From Plenodomus lindquistii (Eukaryota; Ascomycota; Dothideomycetes; Pleosporales; Leptosphaeriaceae), in contig JANUWI010000005.1 in assembly GCA_025504975.1 (NCBI GenBank), forward strand, positions 1,550,001 through 1,614,000: 64,000 nucleotides of DNA, in the 5' to 3' direction. Shown piece by piece: positions 49,061 to 59,890 of the stretch. The stretch's first letter is position 1. Every line of letters begins with the position of its first letter. The notes beneath the pieces were generated by a model. It did no database searches and was not told the DNA's origin. It was given only the letters and a program-made list of their open reading frames with translations. A program made the position numbers and the translations under genes.

Positions 49061-51432
49061 TCATCGATTCCTGTCAACTTGATCGAGCGGTTGCCGTCGC
49101 GAAAAACCAGCGGAGGCCCTAACCGCGTCCAAGCCTCGCCATATGACAGTTGAAACAGTCGAGCTCAGCTCGCGATACGAGCTCCCTGAGGTGTCTTGTG
49201 ACTCGTGATTTGTGTTGCTTGGAGTCCACCCTGTCTCAATATCGTCAAGGGCCCCTTCCTCGCCATGAGCTGAAGTAGATATCGGCACGGGTTGAGAGGC
49301 CGAAGGAGAGTCATTTCGAGTCTGAACGGCCTGCGCTTGCAGATCGTCTAGATCATCAACAGACCCAGGCAATTGGGTGATTGACGCTGGCTGCAGACGA
49401 TCATGGTAGGATTGTGACAGAGAGCGCACAACATCACCTTTGCATATTGGACACGTTCGCCGACGCGTGACAAGCCAGGGCGTTCTGTTCAACGTTAGAC
49501 AAATGCCCTTGTTCGGAGCGAAGCCACTTACATGCAGCCCGCATGAAATTCGTGGCCGCAAGGTAGACTCATGACCTGGCTGACGCCATCCTCGTATTCT
49601 TCCAAGCAGACGACACATTCCTTCTGTCGGCCGCCATACCGACGCCGCCACGCTGCTAATCCGGTTTCGCGTTTCTCCTCGGTGCGATCCTGAGACACAT
49701 GTTGAACAGCAGACGAAGCACCTGGTAGCTCAGAGCTTGAATGGGAGCGAGGTCTTGGCAGCGACGGAAGTAGTTGCTCTGAGGAGCGTTGCAGGAGCGG
49801 TGTTGTGGGTGAAGAAGCTCCGGTCGTAGGGGATGCCGAAGCTTCGCTAATGGTCTGGTAGGTTCTCACTGGCAGACGCTCGACCACGGACTTGGGCGCC
49901 CGCCAGCGTCGGCGTCTTATGCGAGATCGCAGAAGTAGGAGCGCGTAGACAACAGTCAGAGTGACTAACGGACTCACGACCAAAACAAGAAGCGTATCGA
50001 AGAATGGACTGGTCGAGACTTTCGTCGGGGTAAGAGTGACCCAAAGACCTTCGTGCAAGAATGCCGTACGAGATGATGTGGTGTCGAGTTCCAAATTTGT
50101 GCCAGAGATGAACGTGACGCTCCTCGACTCTGAGCCAACAGACAAGTTGCGGGCTCGAAAGGCCCTTTGGGGACTGAGGATTCGTTTCCACCAGGGCCGA
50201 GTGGTTTTCTTCGTATCAGCTCTACTGTATTCGCCACTTCCTGGCAGCACATTGATTGCAGATCTGGCCGCAGGGCCCGATGCGTCAATGCCTGAACGGG
50301 GTACCACAAGGCCAAGATCACGCCAGTCTTGCTCTTGGATAAGGGAGCTGTCGGAGTATTGTGTAGGAGTAGCTGCTGAACCTACAGGCTTGGGTTTGGT
50401 TGAGTCTTCGTCAGTGTTCCAGGCAATAGGCTCGGTCCATCCCACCTCGCCACTACCTGGAATTCTTCGACTTCCAGCTTTTGGAGACTCTTCATGAATG
50501 TTGTGGAGCCCTAATGCGGATATGAGTGAATCCAACGCACTCTTGGCCTCTGGTTCGCGTCGAGTCTTTGCGATTGATTTCACATGTTGCGGTGTGCTGT
50601 GAGATGCAGCCGGCGTTGCCTGGGGCTTCGCACGAACACGGCCGGAGAGAGGCATTGGTTCGACCTGAGCTTTGCCTTGCTTGGGCTGGTGCAGTTCGTC
50701 TTGGTCGCGAGATGGCTCGCTATAGGCCGCGTTGCTCGAGGCGTACCCGTGGCCGCTCCGCTGAGAGGGTAACAGCGAAGATAGCAGGTGTGCAGTCGTG
50801 TGCGAGGTAAACAGAGACGGAATCGTGATGTTGGAAGTGTCGCCTTTGGCATACATGCGCACCAGTGCACCGCCACGGACATCGTCGCCAACAATGACGG
50901 CGACTCCGCCGCGTCGCTGTGCCCACTGCACCTTGGCAAGAAAGCCGCAGCCTCCGCGCTTGAGCAGCACAACTTTGCCGGTGATCTCAGCGGATTCTTG
51001 CATTGACTGGATGTCGGCATGCGCAGAAGCTGCTGGTGGCGGGGTCGTTGTCGATGTCAACGATTCCTCGGAGCCATCGTCCCAGCCAGGAACGTCACCA
51101 CAGCCCAACTCACCGGACCAGCCAAGCGTGTCGTCTCCAAAGCCACTGCCGATCCACAGGGGACTGCTCAAGCCGTCGTTGGGAAGAGCAGGGCCGAAGG
51201 CTGCGGGGCGGGCGAGGAAGAAGGTCGAGTTGTCGTCGGTGAGGCTGATGATGGCGGATGGGGGGAACAGCGAGCTAGGAGAGGTGAAGGAGAACAAGGC
51301 GTGCAAGTTGCGTTGCGAGGCGGCGCCCTGTTCTGCCGCTTCGTTGTGGGGTGAGCCCAGAGCGGCGTACACGAGCAGCGTCACGGCTATCAGACTCGTG
51401 GATAAGGCGAGGAGCAGCCGGAGCGGGCGCAT
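49061..51432 (-). CDS. PA-TM-RING-H2 E3 ubiquitin ligase
   Basis: Two exons, 51432-49532 and 49484-49061, joined over a 47-bp intron (GTAAGT...ACAG), giving 774 residues. A signal peptide (about 1-28) starts at the ATG chosen; an upstream in-frame ATG at 51558 would bury it. A protease-associated domain lies at about 150-215 (GKVVLLKRGGCGF...IPSLF), then a disordered Ser/Pro-rich lumenal region, one membrane helix at about 478-501 followed by RSRIRRRRWR, and a RING-H2 at 606-648: C606, C609, C625, H627, H630, C633, C645, C648. The intron falls between C633 and the ITPWL stretch, and splicing restores the finger. The family consists of endosomal, Golgi or vacuolar ligases that recruit E2 enzymes to ubiquitinate membrane cargo. 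The substrate here is unknown. Confidence 0.92.
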
Positions 51433-52641
51433 GTTGGCGGCGGGCAGACGACGGGCAAACGGGCGGACAGGCTGACGAGGGCGAGTGGACGAGAGGTGAG
51501 GGGATAGGGAGAGCAGCAAGAGGTGCTTGCCGACTATGGAGGAAGAGGCATTCGGCACGCGCGTGGGGAGTGGACAGCGCAGATGTCAGTCGATTACCGC
51601 ATCAACGGCAACCACACGCAACCACCTGCCTTGTCACGAGACGAGACGAGACAGCTGTGCAGAGCCCGCAGCAGCAGCAGCAACAACGACGACAACAAGA
51701 ACGACGACGACAACGACAACGACGACGCGTCTACACACGCACAGAGCACCCCGCGTACAAACAGGAATGGGGTGGTAGATAAAAGGCAAAGGCAATGACA
51801 GCAGAGTCTGGAAGTGCGGGCGCAACGACGGCACACGGGTACCTAGGGCAGCTGGCGTATGCAGTGCAAGCACCACCCAAGCCGACTGACGTTAGCGGTG
51901 GCGCGTGGAACCCTTGCAGCCACCATCTCCCCCACAACACCATGTGCCCTGGCTACGAGATGCGCATAGAGTTGCGCGTCGAGTGAGTGAGTGCCTCCAG
52001 ACCTGGTGCCATTGTTGGTCGTCAGGCTGCATGCAGATGGGTCGAGTCTCGCCCTGCGCATGGTTTCGTCGTCGCCTTTCCTACCTGGTCTGCATGCTTG
52101 CGGCATGTGCAGACACTGTACTGTACCGGTACCGTCTAGCTTGCAATACCCAAGAGGGCTCTCACCAGCAGAGCCCTCGAGTGCAACAAGCGCCCCTTCT
52201 TTCTTTCGGGTAGACAGCCACGCGGGCAACAGTAGCAGGCACGCCTAACAACACAGTACCTGTCGTGCCTCCCTACCGCCTCGTGTTAGTTTGTCACACG
52301 CCTTCTCCTTCTTCTCCGCGTCCCGTTCCTGTTCCCTTGCTCTTCTTCACTCCTCTACACCACCACACCTATCTTCCTGTATCCTCAGTTCCTACCACTG
52401 CCTACACACCTAGAGCGTGCACTTGGTCATCACCTATCACCAGAGTTGGCTTCTGTCTTGTATCAATATTCCAAACCCATCCACCTTTGTCCAACACGTA
52501 TCCTCATCTGGAAGCACCTCTGTCTCACCTGCAATCGTCCAAATCAGCTTCAGCAATTTCCAGCGTTAAACAACTAGAGGGCCGCCGTTATGAACGTTGC
52601 ACCGTCAGCCTACCTACTACCCCACCGAAAGCTTCACGGCA
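51433..52641. promoter_or_regulatory. Divergent promoter region, RING ligase / aquaporin
   Basis: 1.2 kb between two divergent starts. It contains a GCA/ACA/GAC trinucleotide microsatellite (51668-51726), a 9-bp inverted repeat with a 7-nt loop (52154-52178) and a pyrimidine-rich tract (about 52301-52365) typical of fungal transcription starts on the aquaporin side. Open frames through the microsatellite are low-complexity and not supported as genes. Confidence 0.6.
51668..51726 (+). repeat. Imperfect trinucleotide microsatellite (GCA/ACA/GAC)
   Basis: Starts as GCAGCAGCAGCAGC, then mixes ACA and GAC triplets for about 59 bp. It lies in the 5' leader or promoter of the RING gene, upstream of its ATG at 51432. 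Confidence 0.9.
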
Positions 52642-52688
52642 ATGCCAGGCATGAAACCAGTCTACACCGAAGATCCGACGCGCCATAG
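52590..52688 (+). other. Upstream ORF overlapping the aquaporin start
   Basis: ATG at 52590 (G at -3) opens a 32-codon frame ending in TAG at 52686-52688. It overlaps the aquaporin ATG (52642) in another frame. If the transcript includes it, ribosomes starting here would bypass the main start, which would dampen translation. The transcript start is unknown. Confidence 0.4.
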
Positions 52689-53974
52689 CGAGACGCGTTT
52701 ACCAGGCTTTGGATGGTTGCCCAACAGGGTCCGCCACCTGTTTATCGCATGCTTAGGAGAATTCGTAGGAACCTTCCTGTTCCTGTTCTTTGCCTTTGCA
52801 GCCACGCAGGTCGCCAATAATCTCCTCGGCGACCGGCCCATGGACATTGAATCCCTCATGTACATCTCACTAGCGTTCGGCTTCTCGCTCGCAATCAATG
52901 TTTGGATCTTCTTTCGTATCAGTGGAGGAATTTTCAATCCTGCGGTAAGCAAAAGATTCTCCGATGCTCACCTCCCCGACTGATGAGATACAGGTCACGG
53001 TAGCCATGGGCCTCATCGGAGCAGTACCGTGGATAAAAGCCGCACTCCTGATCGTCGCCCAGCTCCTGGGAGGCATCGCTGCCGCAGGCATGGTCTCAAC
53101 CCTCTTCCCGGGGCCACTGTCCGTTCGAACCAGACTGAGTGCAGAGACATCCACTGTGCGCGGCCTTTTCATCGAGATGTTCTTGACGGCGCTGCTCGTC
53201 TTTGGTATTTTCATGTTGGCTGCCGAGAAGCATCGATCGACGTTCATCGCTCCTATTGGCATTGGCCTTGCACTCTTTGTGGCGGAGATGGCTGGTTAGT
53301 ACAACATCCAGCCTTTCGTGGACTCTACCTTGCTAATTTTGCCAGGCGTGTACTTCACAGGAGGATCCCTAAACCCCGCGCGTACTTTCGGCCCGTGCGT
53401 CGTTCTGCATAGCTTTGACAGCTATCATTGGATCTACTGGATTGGTCCTCTTCTAGGTGCAATTCTTGCCGTGGTGTTCTATCGCCTCATCAAGGTGCTT
53501 GAGTACGAGACTGCCAATCCTGGCGCCGAAAGCGATGGTCAAGAGGCATACCGAGTCGGATCAGCTGCACCAGCCGATTACCACGATCCCCGAGTACCAA
53601 GTAAGAAACATAAACAGTTCTTCCGAATGTCGCTGACTGTAGCAGCACATCAGGCAACAGATGGTACCAATGAGCACGATTTTGGGACCCAGCTGCAAGG
53701 AGGTCGACATCAGCCCGTCAGAATACAACGCCAGGTTGTACCGGCCTTCAAAAACCACCCCTCCATACCCACTACGTTCGTGGAGAAGCCTGAACAACCC
53801 AGGCCAGTATATATTGTGGGCATGGATGGTCACCGATCCAGTAGTCCTGCTACGGTCGTCAATCACCCTGACGATCGACCTCGCGCGCATCACGCACAAA
53901 ATTCGTCGACAGACGCAACCACATCAGACCACAGCTATCGCAGCGGCCCAAGTGCAGAGTCTGGCGGCTCGTAG
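52642..53974 (+). CDS. Aquaporin (major intrinsic protein family)
   Basis: Exons 52642-52944, 52994-53294 and 53346-53974; introns of 49 and 51 bp with clear GT...AG. This gives 410 residues, or 396 if a likely third intron (53601-53642, GTAAGA...CTGACTGTAG, 42 bp, in phase) is removed. Six membrane helices are expected. The first pore motif is SGGIFNPAV (NPA 99-101, cut by intron 1 after the Ala) and the second is GGSLNPARTFG (NPA 211-213, Arg 214 of the selectivity filter). Two perfect NPA boxes and the Arg suggest a water channel rather than an Fps1-type glycerol channel. The ~140-residue C-terminal tail is polar, His/Ser/Pro-rich and probably cytosolic. It acts in the plasma or an internal membrane. 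No upstream in-frame ATG exists before 52642. Confidence 0.92.
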
Positions 53975-55168
53975 TCTGGTTCTTCCTCAGGCTCAGCATC
54001 TAGCTGCGCATCGGATGCTTGACACGCAAAGCCGTCGCCGCAGCGTGGTTGCGGTGATGGCATGCTTTACTGGCCATGTTGCTTTCTGCCCGGCTTCGTA
54101 CTTCAGGCGTGCTTCTGCCCGGGTTGATGGTATCCGACAGCTTCACTGGAATGGATGAGTATGACTATGTCGATGTAGGCAGGAAGTGGTTGTACGCAAT
54201 AGGCGTCATCGTAGTCATTCATTGTAAGCCACCAATGTTTGCTGGACAAAGAAAGGTGTGCTATAACCACATTTCTGAACAACAATTCATCCATGTTTCA
54301 CATACTCCATGTCGCTCTTATGAGCAAATTCCACGTCATGAATGATGTGCAAATCACAATCGCGCGGGAGTTGTCTACTATCACTCATCCGATCGAGTCA
54401 AGAGTCATTAAGCATTAACTACGAGTGCCCCGTAAGAAAGATGGTAACGAAGACTTGCAATCCCGTCTTGCATATAGCCCATGTCTATCAAGCTGATGCT
54501 TTTTGGATCACTACAAGCAACAACCGACTGCCTCAACAAAGCAGTGGCACAAGTATATCTCGTATGCGGATTTCAAAACAAGACATTGTAATTCGGAAAA
54601 TGGTTGGTATCTCAGTAAAGTGTTATACAGTCGTAGTCATAGCCGAGGCCGATCATATTATCCCTCTTCAGCCCGCCAATGATGCGGCTCTGTTCCAATA
54701 TCGTCGATGCTATTTCCTTCATCGTTCGCGCTCCGCATATATCCAAATATGACCAAGGATGACGAAAGATGATTGAAACCATTTGAACGTTCAAACCGAG
54801 TAAATGCAAACGCCAATGTCGAAAGAAAACTGATGTTCAGTGGGTGCTCGCACATGGCCCCCCGAAACAAAGATACCCTGAGGTCGTGGGAGTTTGACCT
54901 AATTGAGCGCCTGAAACGCCGATCCTATGCTCAGAGATGTAAGAAGAGGGAAGTTCTCATGATGACTGTACGAGGCATGAGTCTGTCTATCTGGAGAGGC
55001 TGGTGCGCCAGACTTTGAACGTCGGTTCGCGCATGGCTCGGCACATGCTAATACCATGCAAGTACATGTCCACGAGCAGACCCATTACCGCACACCAAGT
55101 CAGTATAGACTCCGGTCGCTACAATAAGAGTCAGCTGCTCAGCGCAAGATACTGGAGGCCGGAAGCTG
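53975..55168. other. Convergent intergenic region, no gene seen
   Basis: 1.2 kb between the 3' ends of the aquaporin and CDH1. Short frames on both strands have no domains and no splice-supported continuation. A 14-bp palindrome, TTTGAACGTTCAAA, is at 54782-54795. I see nothing else. Confidence 0.6.
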
Positions 55169-57149
55169 TTATCGAATAACGCCCCAGCTATCCATGCTAC
55201 TAAGGCCACCAGTACGTTCTTTCTTCTTGAATGCGTTCCAGAAGCGCAACGTTTCGTCGCCAGCGCCTGTGACGATGACCTGGCCATCTGGACTCATTGC
55301 CAAGTATAAGACGCGGTAGGTGTGTCCTGTCAAGGAGACGACCTGTTGCATACTCGGATATTTCCAAACAATGATTTGATTTTGACTGTAACCGTGTGTG
55401 GAAACTATCTCGTTGCTGTTCTTTGACCATGCCAGATTGCAGACCTGGCTGCCGGTGTCGAGGCTGCGGATTAGATTGGCGGGTGCGGTCGGTGAGATTG
55501 GTACGTTCGCAGACGTCGATGCTGATGCTGCGACGGATGCGGCTGCGAGGGAGGATGGCGATGGCCCACTCGACGAAGTCAGTGTGTTCCAGAATTTGAT
55601 GGTTCGATCGGCAGTACCACCACCACTGGCTAAGAGACCACGCTGGTGTGGACTCCAGGCTATCGCCTTGACGGCGGCCTGATGCTCGCTCCACTTGAAT
55701 GTCGGCTCATCATTCAGTTTCTCCCAGACCATGAGCTTATTATCGTTGCCTCCGGAGGCAAGCTGCTGGTCTTCGTGGTTCCACTTCAACCCACAAATCT
55801 CCTGCTTGTGGCCAACGAGCTTCCGCAACCATTGGTCCGGTTGCCGTACGTCGCGGTGGTATATAGTGCGGTCTCGTGACCCTGAAGTAAGAATGTGTTC
55901 GTTCCATGCAAGAGCACCGACGCGAGCTGTGTGGCCCATCATTGTACGAAGTCGACGCTGAGTTTGTGCGTCCCAAATTTGTACTTGTCCTCGGTTTGTT
56001 CCAATAGCAATGTGCGAGCCCTGGTTCTGATTAGTGGATGTGTGGCAAAGACGAAGGAAGTATACTCACGCGCTGTATCCAATTGACGCTTGTTACAGAA
56101 TCATCGGGCAGTTCGCACAGCTTGGTCACGCGGCCAGATGCAGAGTTCCACATGTATACGCACGACCCGAGACCGACACCGAGAGTATTTTGACTTCCCC
56201 AGTCCACAAGATTGAGGTAGAAATCGTCAGCGAGGTCTGGGGCGTCCAGCACCTTGTAGGGGACTTTTGACACTGCTCGTGGTGCTCGTTGAGGGCTGAG
56301 TAGCATTCTTTGACTACTGTATTTGATGGGCGAAAGACTGTAGAGATCAGAATGAGCGTTCAGATTTAGGACACCATGTCGACTCGAAGGCGTCCGTGAT
56401 GGAGTCGGTTGACCCGCATATGAAAAGAGGTTCTTGTGTGGGGTGGAAGGGGTATGAGTAGAGGGCGGCAAGGATGCCGTAGTTCTTGTCGGTGGAGTGT
56501 GTGAGCGTCCTCCAGTGCGCATGTTAGCACTGTCTGTGGGGGAGAGACTTTGCGGGAAAGCCTGCGGTACTGAGCCTTCGAACATTTCCTGTCGCAGCAC
56601 TGCAGAATACGTTCGATTCGCTTCTTCAGCTGTGCGATAATCAGTATATGTTGCGAAACGCGACTGGGGGTTTACCTGCTCTTTTGGAAATGCAGTTCGC
56701 TGTGAGGTGTGCGCCTGGCCTTGGAGGGCGTTGCGGGGGAGCCATCGTCGTGCAACAAATTAAAGCTTGCCTGAAGGTCTTGACCTGCACGGTTTGGTAT
56801 GAATCTGCCGTGATGTGAGCCCAAATATCCCATGTAGTTTACAGCGATCAGCTTTTTCTAACCTATCACCGTGTATGCGCGCGCGTTTCCGGCTTGGACT
56901 TGCTATGGGTGTTCTTTCTCTGACTCGGCCTGCCTGTTTGAAATCCGCAAGCGCGTGAGAGAGGGCCGTGGGGTCCACAGGCTCAGATATTCGGTCTTGC
57001 GCCCTGGTTGCATAGGCATGCTGGTTGCGCTTATGAGTGGCGGTTGGCGGCGTTTTGGACTCTGGGGGCGAGATGAGCGTAGGGGTCGCAATGCCGTCCT
57101 CGATGCGCGCCGTGGCTAGCGCAACATCCGCGACGATGTCTTGTTCCAT
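55169..57149 (-). CDS. CDH1: CDH1 / Fizzy-related activator of the anaphase-promoting complex
   Basis: Exons 57149-56863, 56804-56680, 56629-56070 and 56020-55169, giving 607 residues. It recruits substrates to the APC/C ubiquitin ligase in late mitosis and G1. The C-box is DRFIPNR (95-101), rebuilt across intron 1. After it come AGQDLQASFNLLHDDGSP and HFQKTEEANRTYS, then KVPYKVLDAPDLADDFYLNL, which is Cdh1-type rather than Cdc20-type. A seven-bladed WD40 propeller follows, and the protein ends in Ile-Arg, the IR tail that docks on APC3. Intron 2 (56679-56630) fits only as GC-AG: it restores the conserved HFQKTEEANRT, while the nearby GT causes a stop. A Ser/Ala-rich insert sits between WD blades (FWNTLTSSS... 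to LIRSLDTGSQV). The first ATG of the frame is at 57149. Confidence 0.94.
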
Positions 57150-57969
57150 GGCCGCAACTCTGCGGGGCGTGTGACGGGCCGTGTGCGCTCGTGGATAGGA
57201 TGGCGAAGGCTTGTCTGGTGTCACGGATTGGGGCCGGGGGAGGGGGGTAGAGAGGTCGAGGGATCGAGTCCTGGGCGGCGGAGAGAGTGGGAGTAATATG
57301 CGCTGACCAGGGGATTGGCGCGTAGGTAATGTGCGGTGGATGCGGCAGTGAAGTCGAGTTGCGAGACTGCGATTGCGATTGCGATGGACCGAGGGCCCCA
57401 GGGGGGGTATTGGATCTGGCCTCGTGAGGCTATTACGACGTTTACTCGCGGCGCACAGTAGGCCAACACAATAGCCTGCGTCTTACTTGGGCGGCGTGCA
57501 CATGGCAGGACGGCGCAGACGGGCGGTGTGGTGGCGGGCGCAACGAGCGGCGGGGACGTTGTTGTGATGTCGGAGCTCGTGGGTGACGGGCCGCAAGCAG
57601 CTGGGGGGCGGGCGTAGGCAAGGAGCGTGAGTCGCAGCGGCGGCGGACGGGCAGATGGAGACGCAGGGCGAGCTCGAGCAGCGCGCACCAGGGCAAAGGA
57701 GCGTGAAGGGAGACGAGACGCTGCGGCCGACAGTGGGATGGGCAAGTGGGCGCGGCGCGGCGAGCGTGGCCATGTCCTCTGTTGTCGCTGTTGTGATGTG
57801 CGACGCGTTGGTGCAGCCAATCATGGCCCGTACGCTATTCCCCCGCCGTCCTCCGTGAGGCTTCACACATCCAATCGACATGCCCATGCACGCGACTCTG
57901 CGACCACGGCCCTTGACCTCGATTGCCGTCTTTGCTTACAACAGACCTCTTCTGTCACACCGTCGAGCC
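57150..57969. promoter_or_regulatory. Divergent promoter region, CDH1 / M18 aminopeptidase
   Basis: 820 bp, G+C-rich, between divergent starts. An MluI cell-cycle box ACGCGT is at 57803-57808 and a CCAAT box at 57817-57821. Either could serve one or both genes. Long overlapping frames on both strands here are typical of high-G+C DNA without stops and show no protein features. Confidence 0.5.
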
Positions 57970-59627
57970 ATGACTACCAAGCCGTCCCTTGAGGCCGCCG
58001 AGGACTTCCTCTCCTTCGTCAATGCCTCGCCTACCCGTAGGTAGGCTAGCATCGTGGCCCTTGTGCCCCTCACTGACTCTGGCGTAGCCTTTCACGCCGT
58101 CAAATCAGCCAAGGAACGCTTGGACAGTGCGGGCTTCAAGCAGATCAAGGCATGTGCATACCATTCAAATTCTGCTTGCCCCTCGTCGTGGTTGGCATGG
58201 CTGCACAGTAGAATACTGACTGGCACCCATAGGAGCGCGACTCATGGGCGCCCACTCTTCAGCCAGGCGGAAAGTATTATCTTACTCGTAACGGCTCTTC
58301 TATTGTAGCCTTTGCAATTGGCAAAAAATGGAAGGCGGGCAATCCCATTGGTATGATCGGAGCCCATACTGATTCTCCGTGTCTTCGCATCAAACCCGTG
58401 TCAAAGCGACAGAGCGATGGCTTTCTCCAGGTCGCGTGTGAGACTTACGGCGGTGGTCTCTGGCACACGTGGTTCGATCGGGATCTCAGCATCGCAGGAC
58501 GAGCCATGGTTCGAACGAAGGACGGCACCATTGAGCAGCGTCTTGTCAAGGTCGACCGCCCAATCCTGAGAATCCCTACCCTGGCTATTCACCTTGATCG
58601 ACAGGAAAACTTCCAGTTCAACAAGGAGACCCAGCTTTTCCCTATTGCTGGGCTGGTTGCTGCAGAATTGAACCGCCAGGGCAAGACTGAGGACTCCAAA
58701 GATGAGATCACCGAATCCAAAGATGGCAGCCAGATCGAGCCGCTTGCGGCCCCACTTGCCAGGCACCACTCCTACATTGTCGACATTATCGCTGAAGAAG
58801 CTGGTGCAGCATCAGACGATGTTGTTGATTTTGAGATGGTACTATATGACACCCAAAAGTCGGCCATTGGGGGGTTGAACAACGAACTCATCTTTTCCCC
58901 GAGGCTCGACAATCTCATGATGACCTACTGCAGCGTTGAGGGCTTGATTAAGAGCCTCTCTTCGTCTGCAGCCTTGGAAACTGACTCGACTATTCGTCTT
59001 GTTGCCTGCTTCGACCACGAGGAAATAGGTTCGCAGACAGCACAAGGAGCCGACTCTAACTTGCTACCGGCCGTCATTCGTCGTCTCTCTGTCTTGCCAG
59101 CTTCAGAAAATAGTTCGGACAGCTCGTACGACAAGCTCGATGTCGACACCGCCACTGCATACGAGCAGACAGTCTCAACTTCGTTCCTCATCTCAGCGGA
59201 CATGGCACACTCTGTACACCCCAACTATCCTGCCAAGTACGAATCTCAGCATAGGCCTGAGATGAACAAGGGCACCGTAATCAAGATTAATGCCAATGCG
59301 CGATATGCCACAAACACTCCTGGGATCGTGTTGTTGCAAGAGGCAGCACGCCGTGCGAAGCCTGCGTCATCTAGTCCATCATCGGCCAAAGCAGGCGTGC
59401 CACTTCAACTGTTCGTTGTTCGTAACGACTCGTCCTGCGGCAGTACGATCGGCCCCATGCTTTCAGCAGCGATGGGTACTCGTACCCTCGATCTGGGGAA
59501 TCCTCAACTAAGTATGCACAGTATTCGTGAGACTGGAGGAGCTCATGACGTTGAGCATGCAGTCAACCTCTTTGATAGCTTTTTCGAGAATTTTGGAGAG
59601 CTGGAGAAGAAGATTGTTGTTGATTGA
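57970..59627 (+). CDS. APE4: Aspartyl aminopeptidase, peptidase family M18
   Basis: Exons 57970-58036, 58088-58149 and 58233-59627, giving 507 residues, close to yeast Ape4 and animal DNPEP. It removes N-terminal Asp or Glu from peptides. In yeast it is cytosolic and also carried to the vacuole. Short exons 1-2 encode SFVNASPTPFHAVKSAKE and exon 3 opens with ERDSW, both family hallmarks. Metal and catalytic residues are visible: H88 in GAHTDSP, D269 in FSPRLDN, E306-E307 in CFDHEEIGS, D366 in SADMAH and H472 in MHSIRE. No vacuolar propeptide of the Ape1 type is present. Intron 1 is GTAGGT...CTGAC...TAG. Intron 2 (58150-58232) begins GCATGT after AAG and is a GC-AG intron: the GT four bases on breaks the frame. 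CDH1 is divergent upstream. Confidence 0.95.
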
Positions 59628-59890
59628 CTAGATGGCCCAAGACTGTGACGAGCTGAAAAAAATCAAGCATCAAGCGGATGCTAGCTAATAGCACCACAAT
59701 CGCATATAGTCTACTATTCTGAGAAACACGATGATGAGTTGGAACGTGTTGGAACTAAATTCATGTCTGACGTTTGCTGACCTCGTCTGATGCCAAGACC
59801 CCCACCAAGCTAGTCGTCTACCTCTGGACAACAGATGATGAAGTCCAAAGTTTGTGCACACTCGTCCTCTTGACCCATACCTTGCCAAAC

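Noticed and set aside
50526..51354. Long plus-strand frames opposite the RING gene
   Set aside because: Antisense shadows of a G+C-rich coding exon, with Arg/Ser-rich low complexity and no domain.
51523..51876. Frames through the trinucleotide microsatellite
   Set aside because: Repeat translation gives Asn/Asp/Thr or Val/Leu runs in several frames at once, with no gene evidence.
52265..52654. 129-codon frame upstream of the aquaporin
   Set aside because: It is Pro/Ser/Thr-rich translation of a pyrimidine-rich leader, overlapping the true start in another frame.
53661..54158. Alternative long frame over the aquaporin 3' end
   Set aside because: The frame joined to the conserved NPA exons is the other one, and this frame shows no membrane-channel or other motif.
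54342..54752. 136-codon frame between aquaporin and CDH1
   Set aside because: No recognisable domain, no splice context, and the frame overlaps other equally long frames.
54782..54795. Palindrome TTTGAACGTTCAAA as a regulatory site
   Set aside because: It lies between two convergent 3' ends, away from any start, and one 14-bp palindrome per window is not surprising.
57149..57224. Upstream extension of CDH1 to 57224
   Set aside because: The codon there is GTG. The first ATG in the frame is at 57149, and the C-box distance is normal from it.
57221..57992. Overlapping long frames between CDH1 and the M18 gene
   Set aside because: High G+C leaves frames open on both strands. Compositions are Arg/Pro/Ala-rich and there are no domains.
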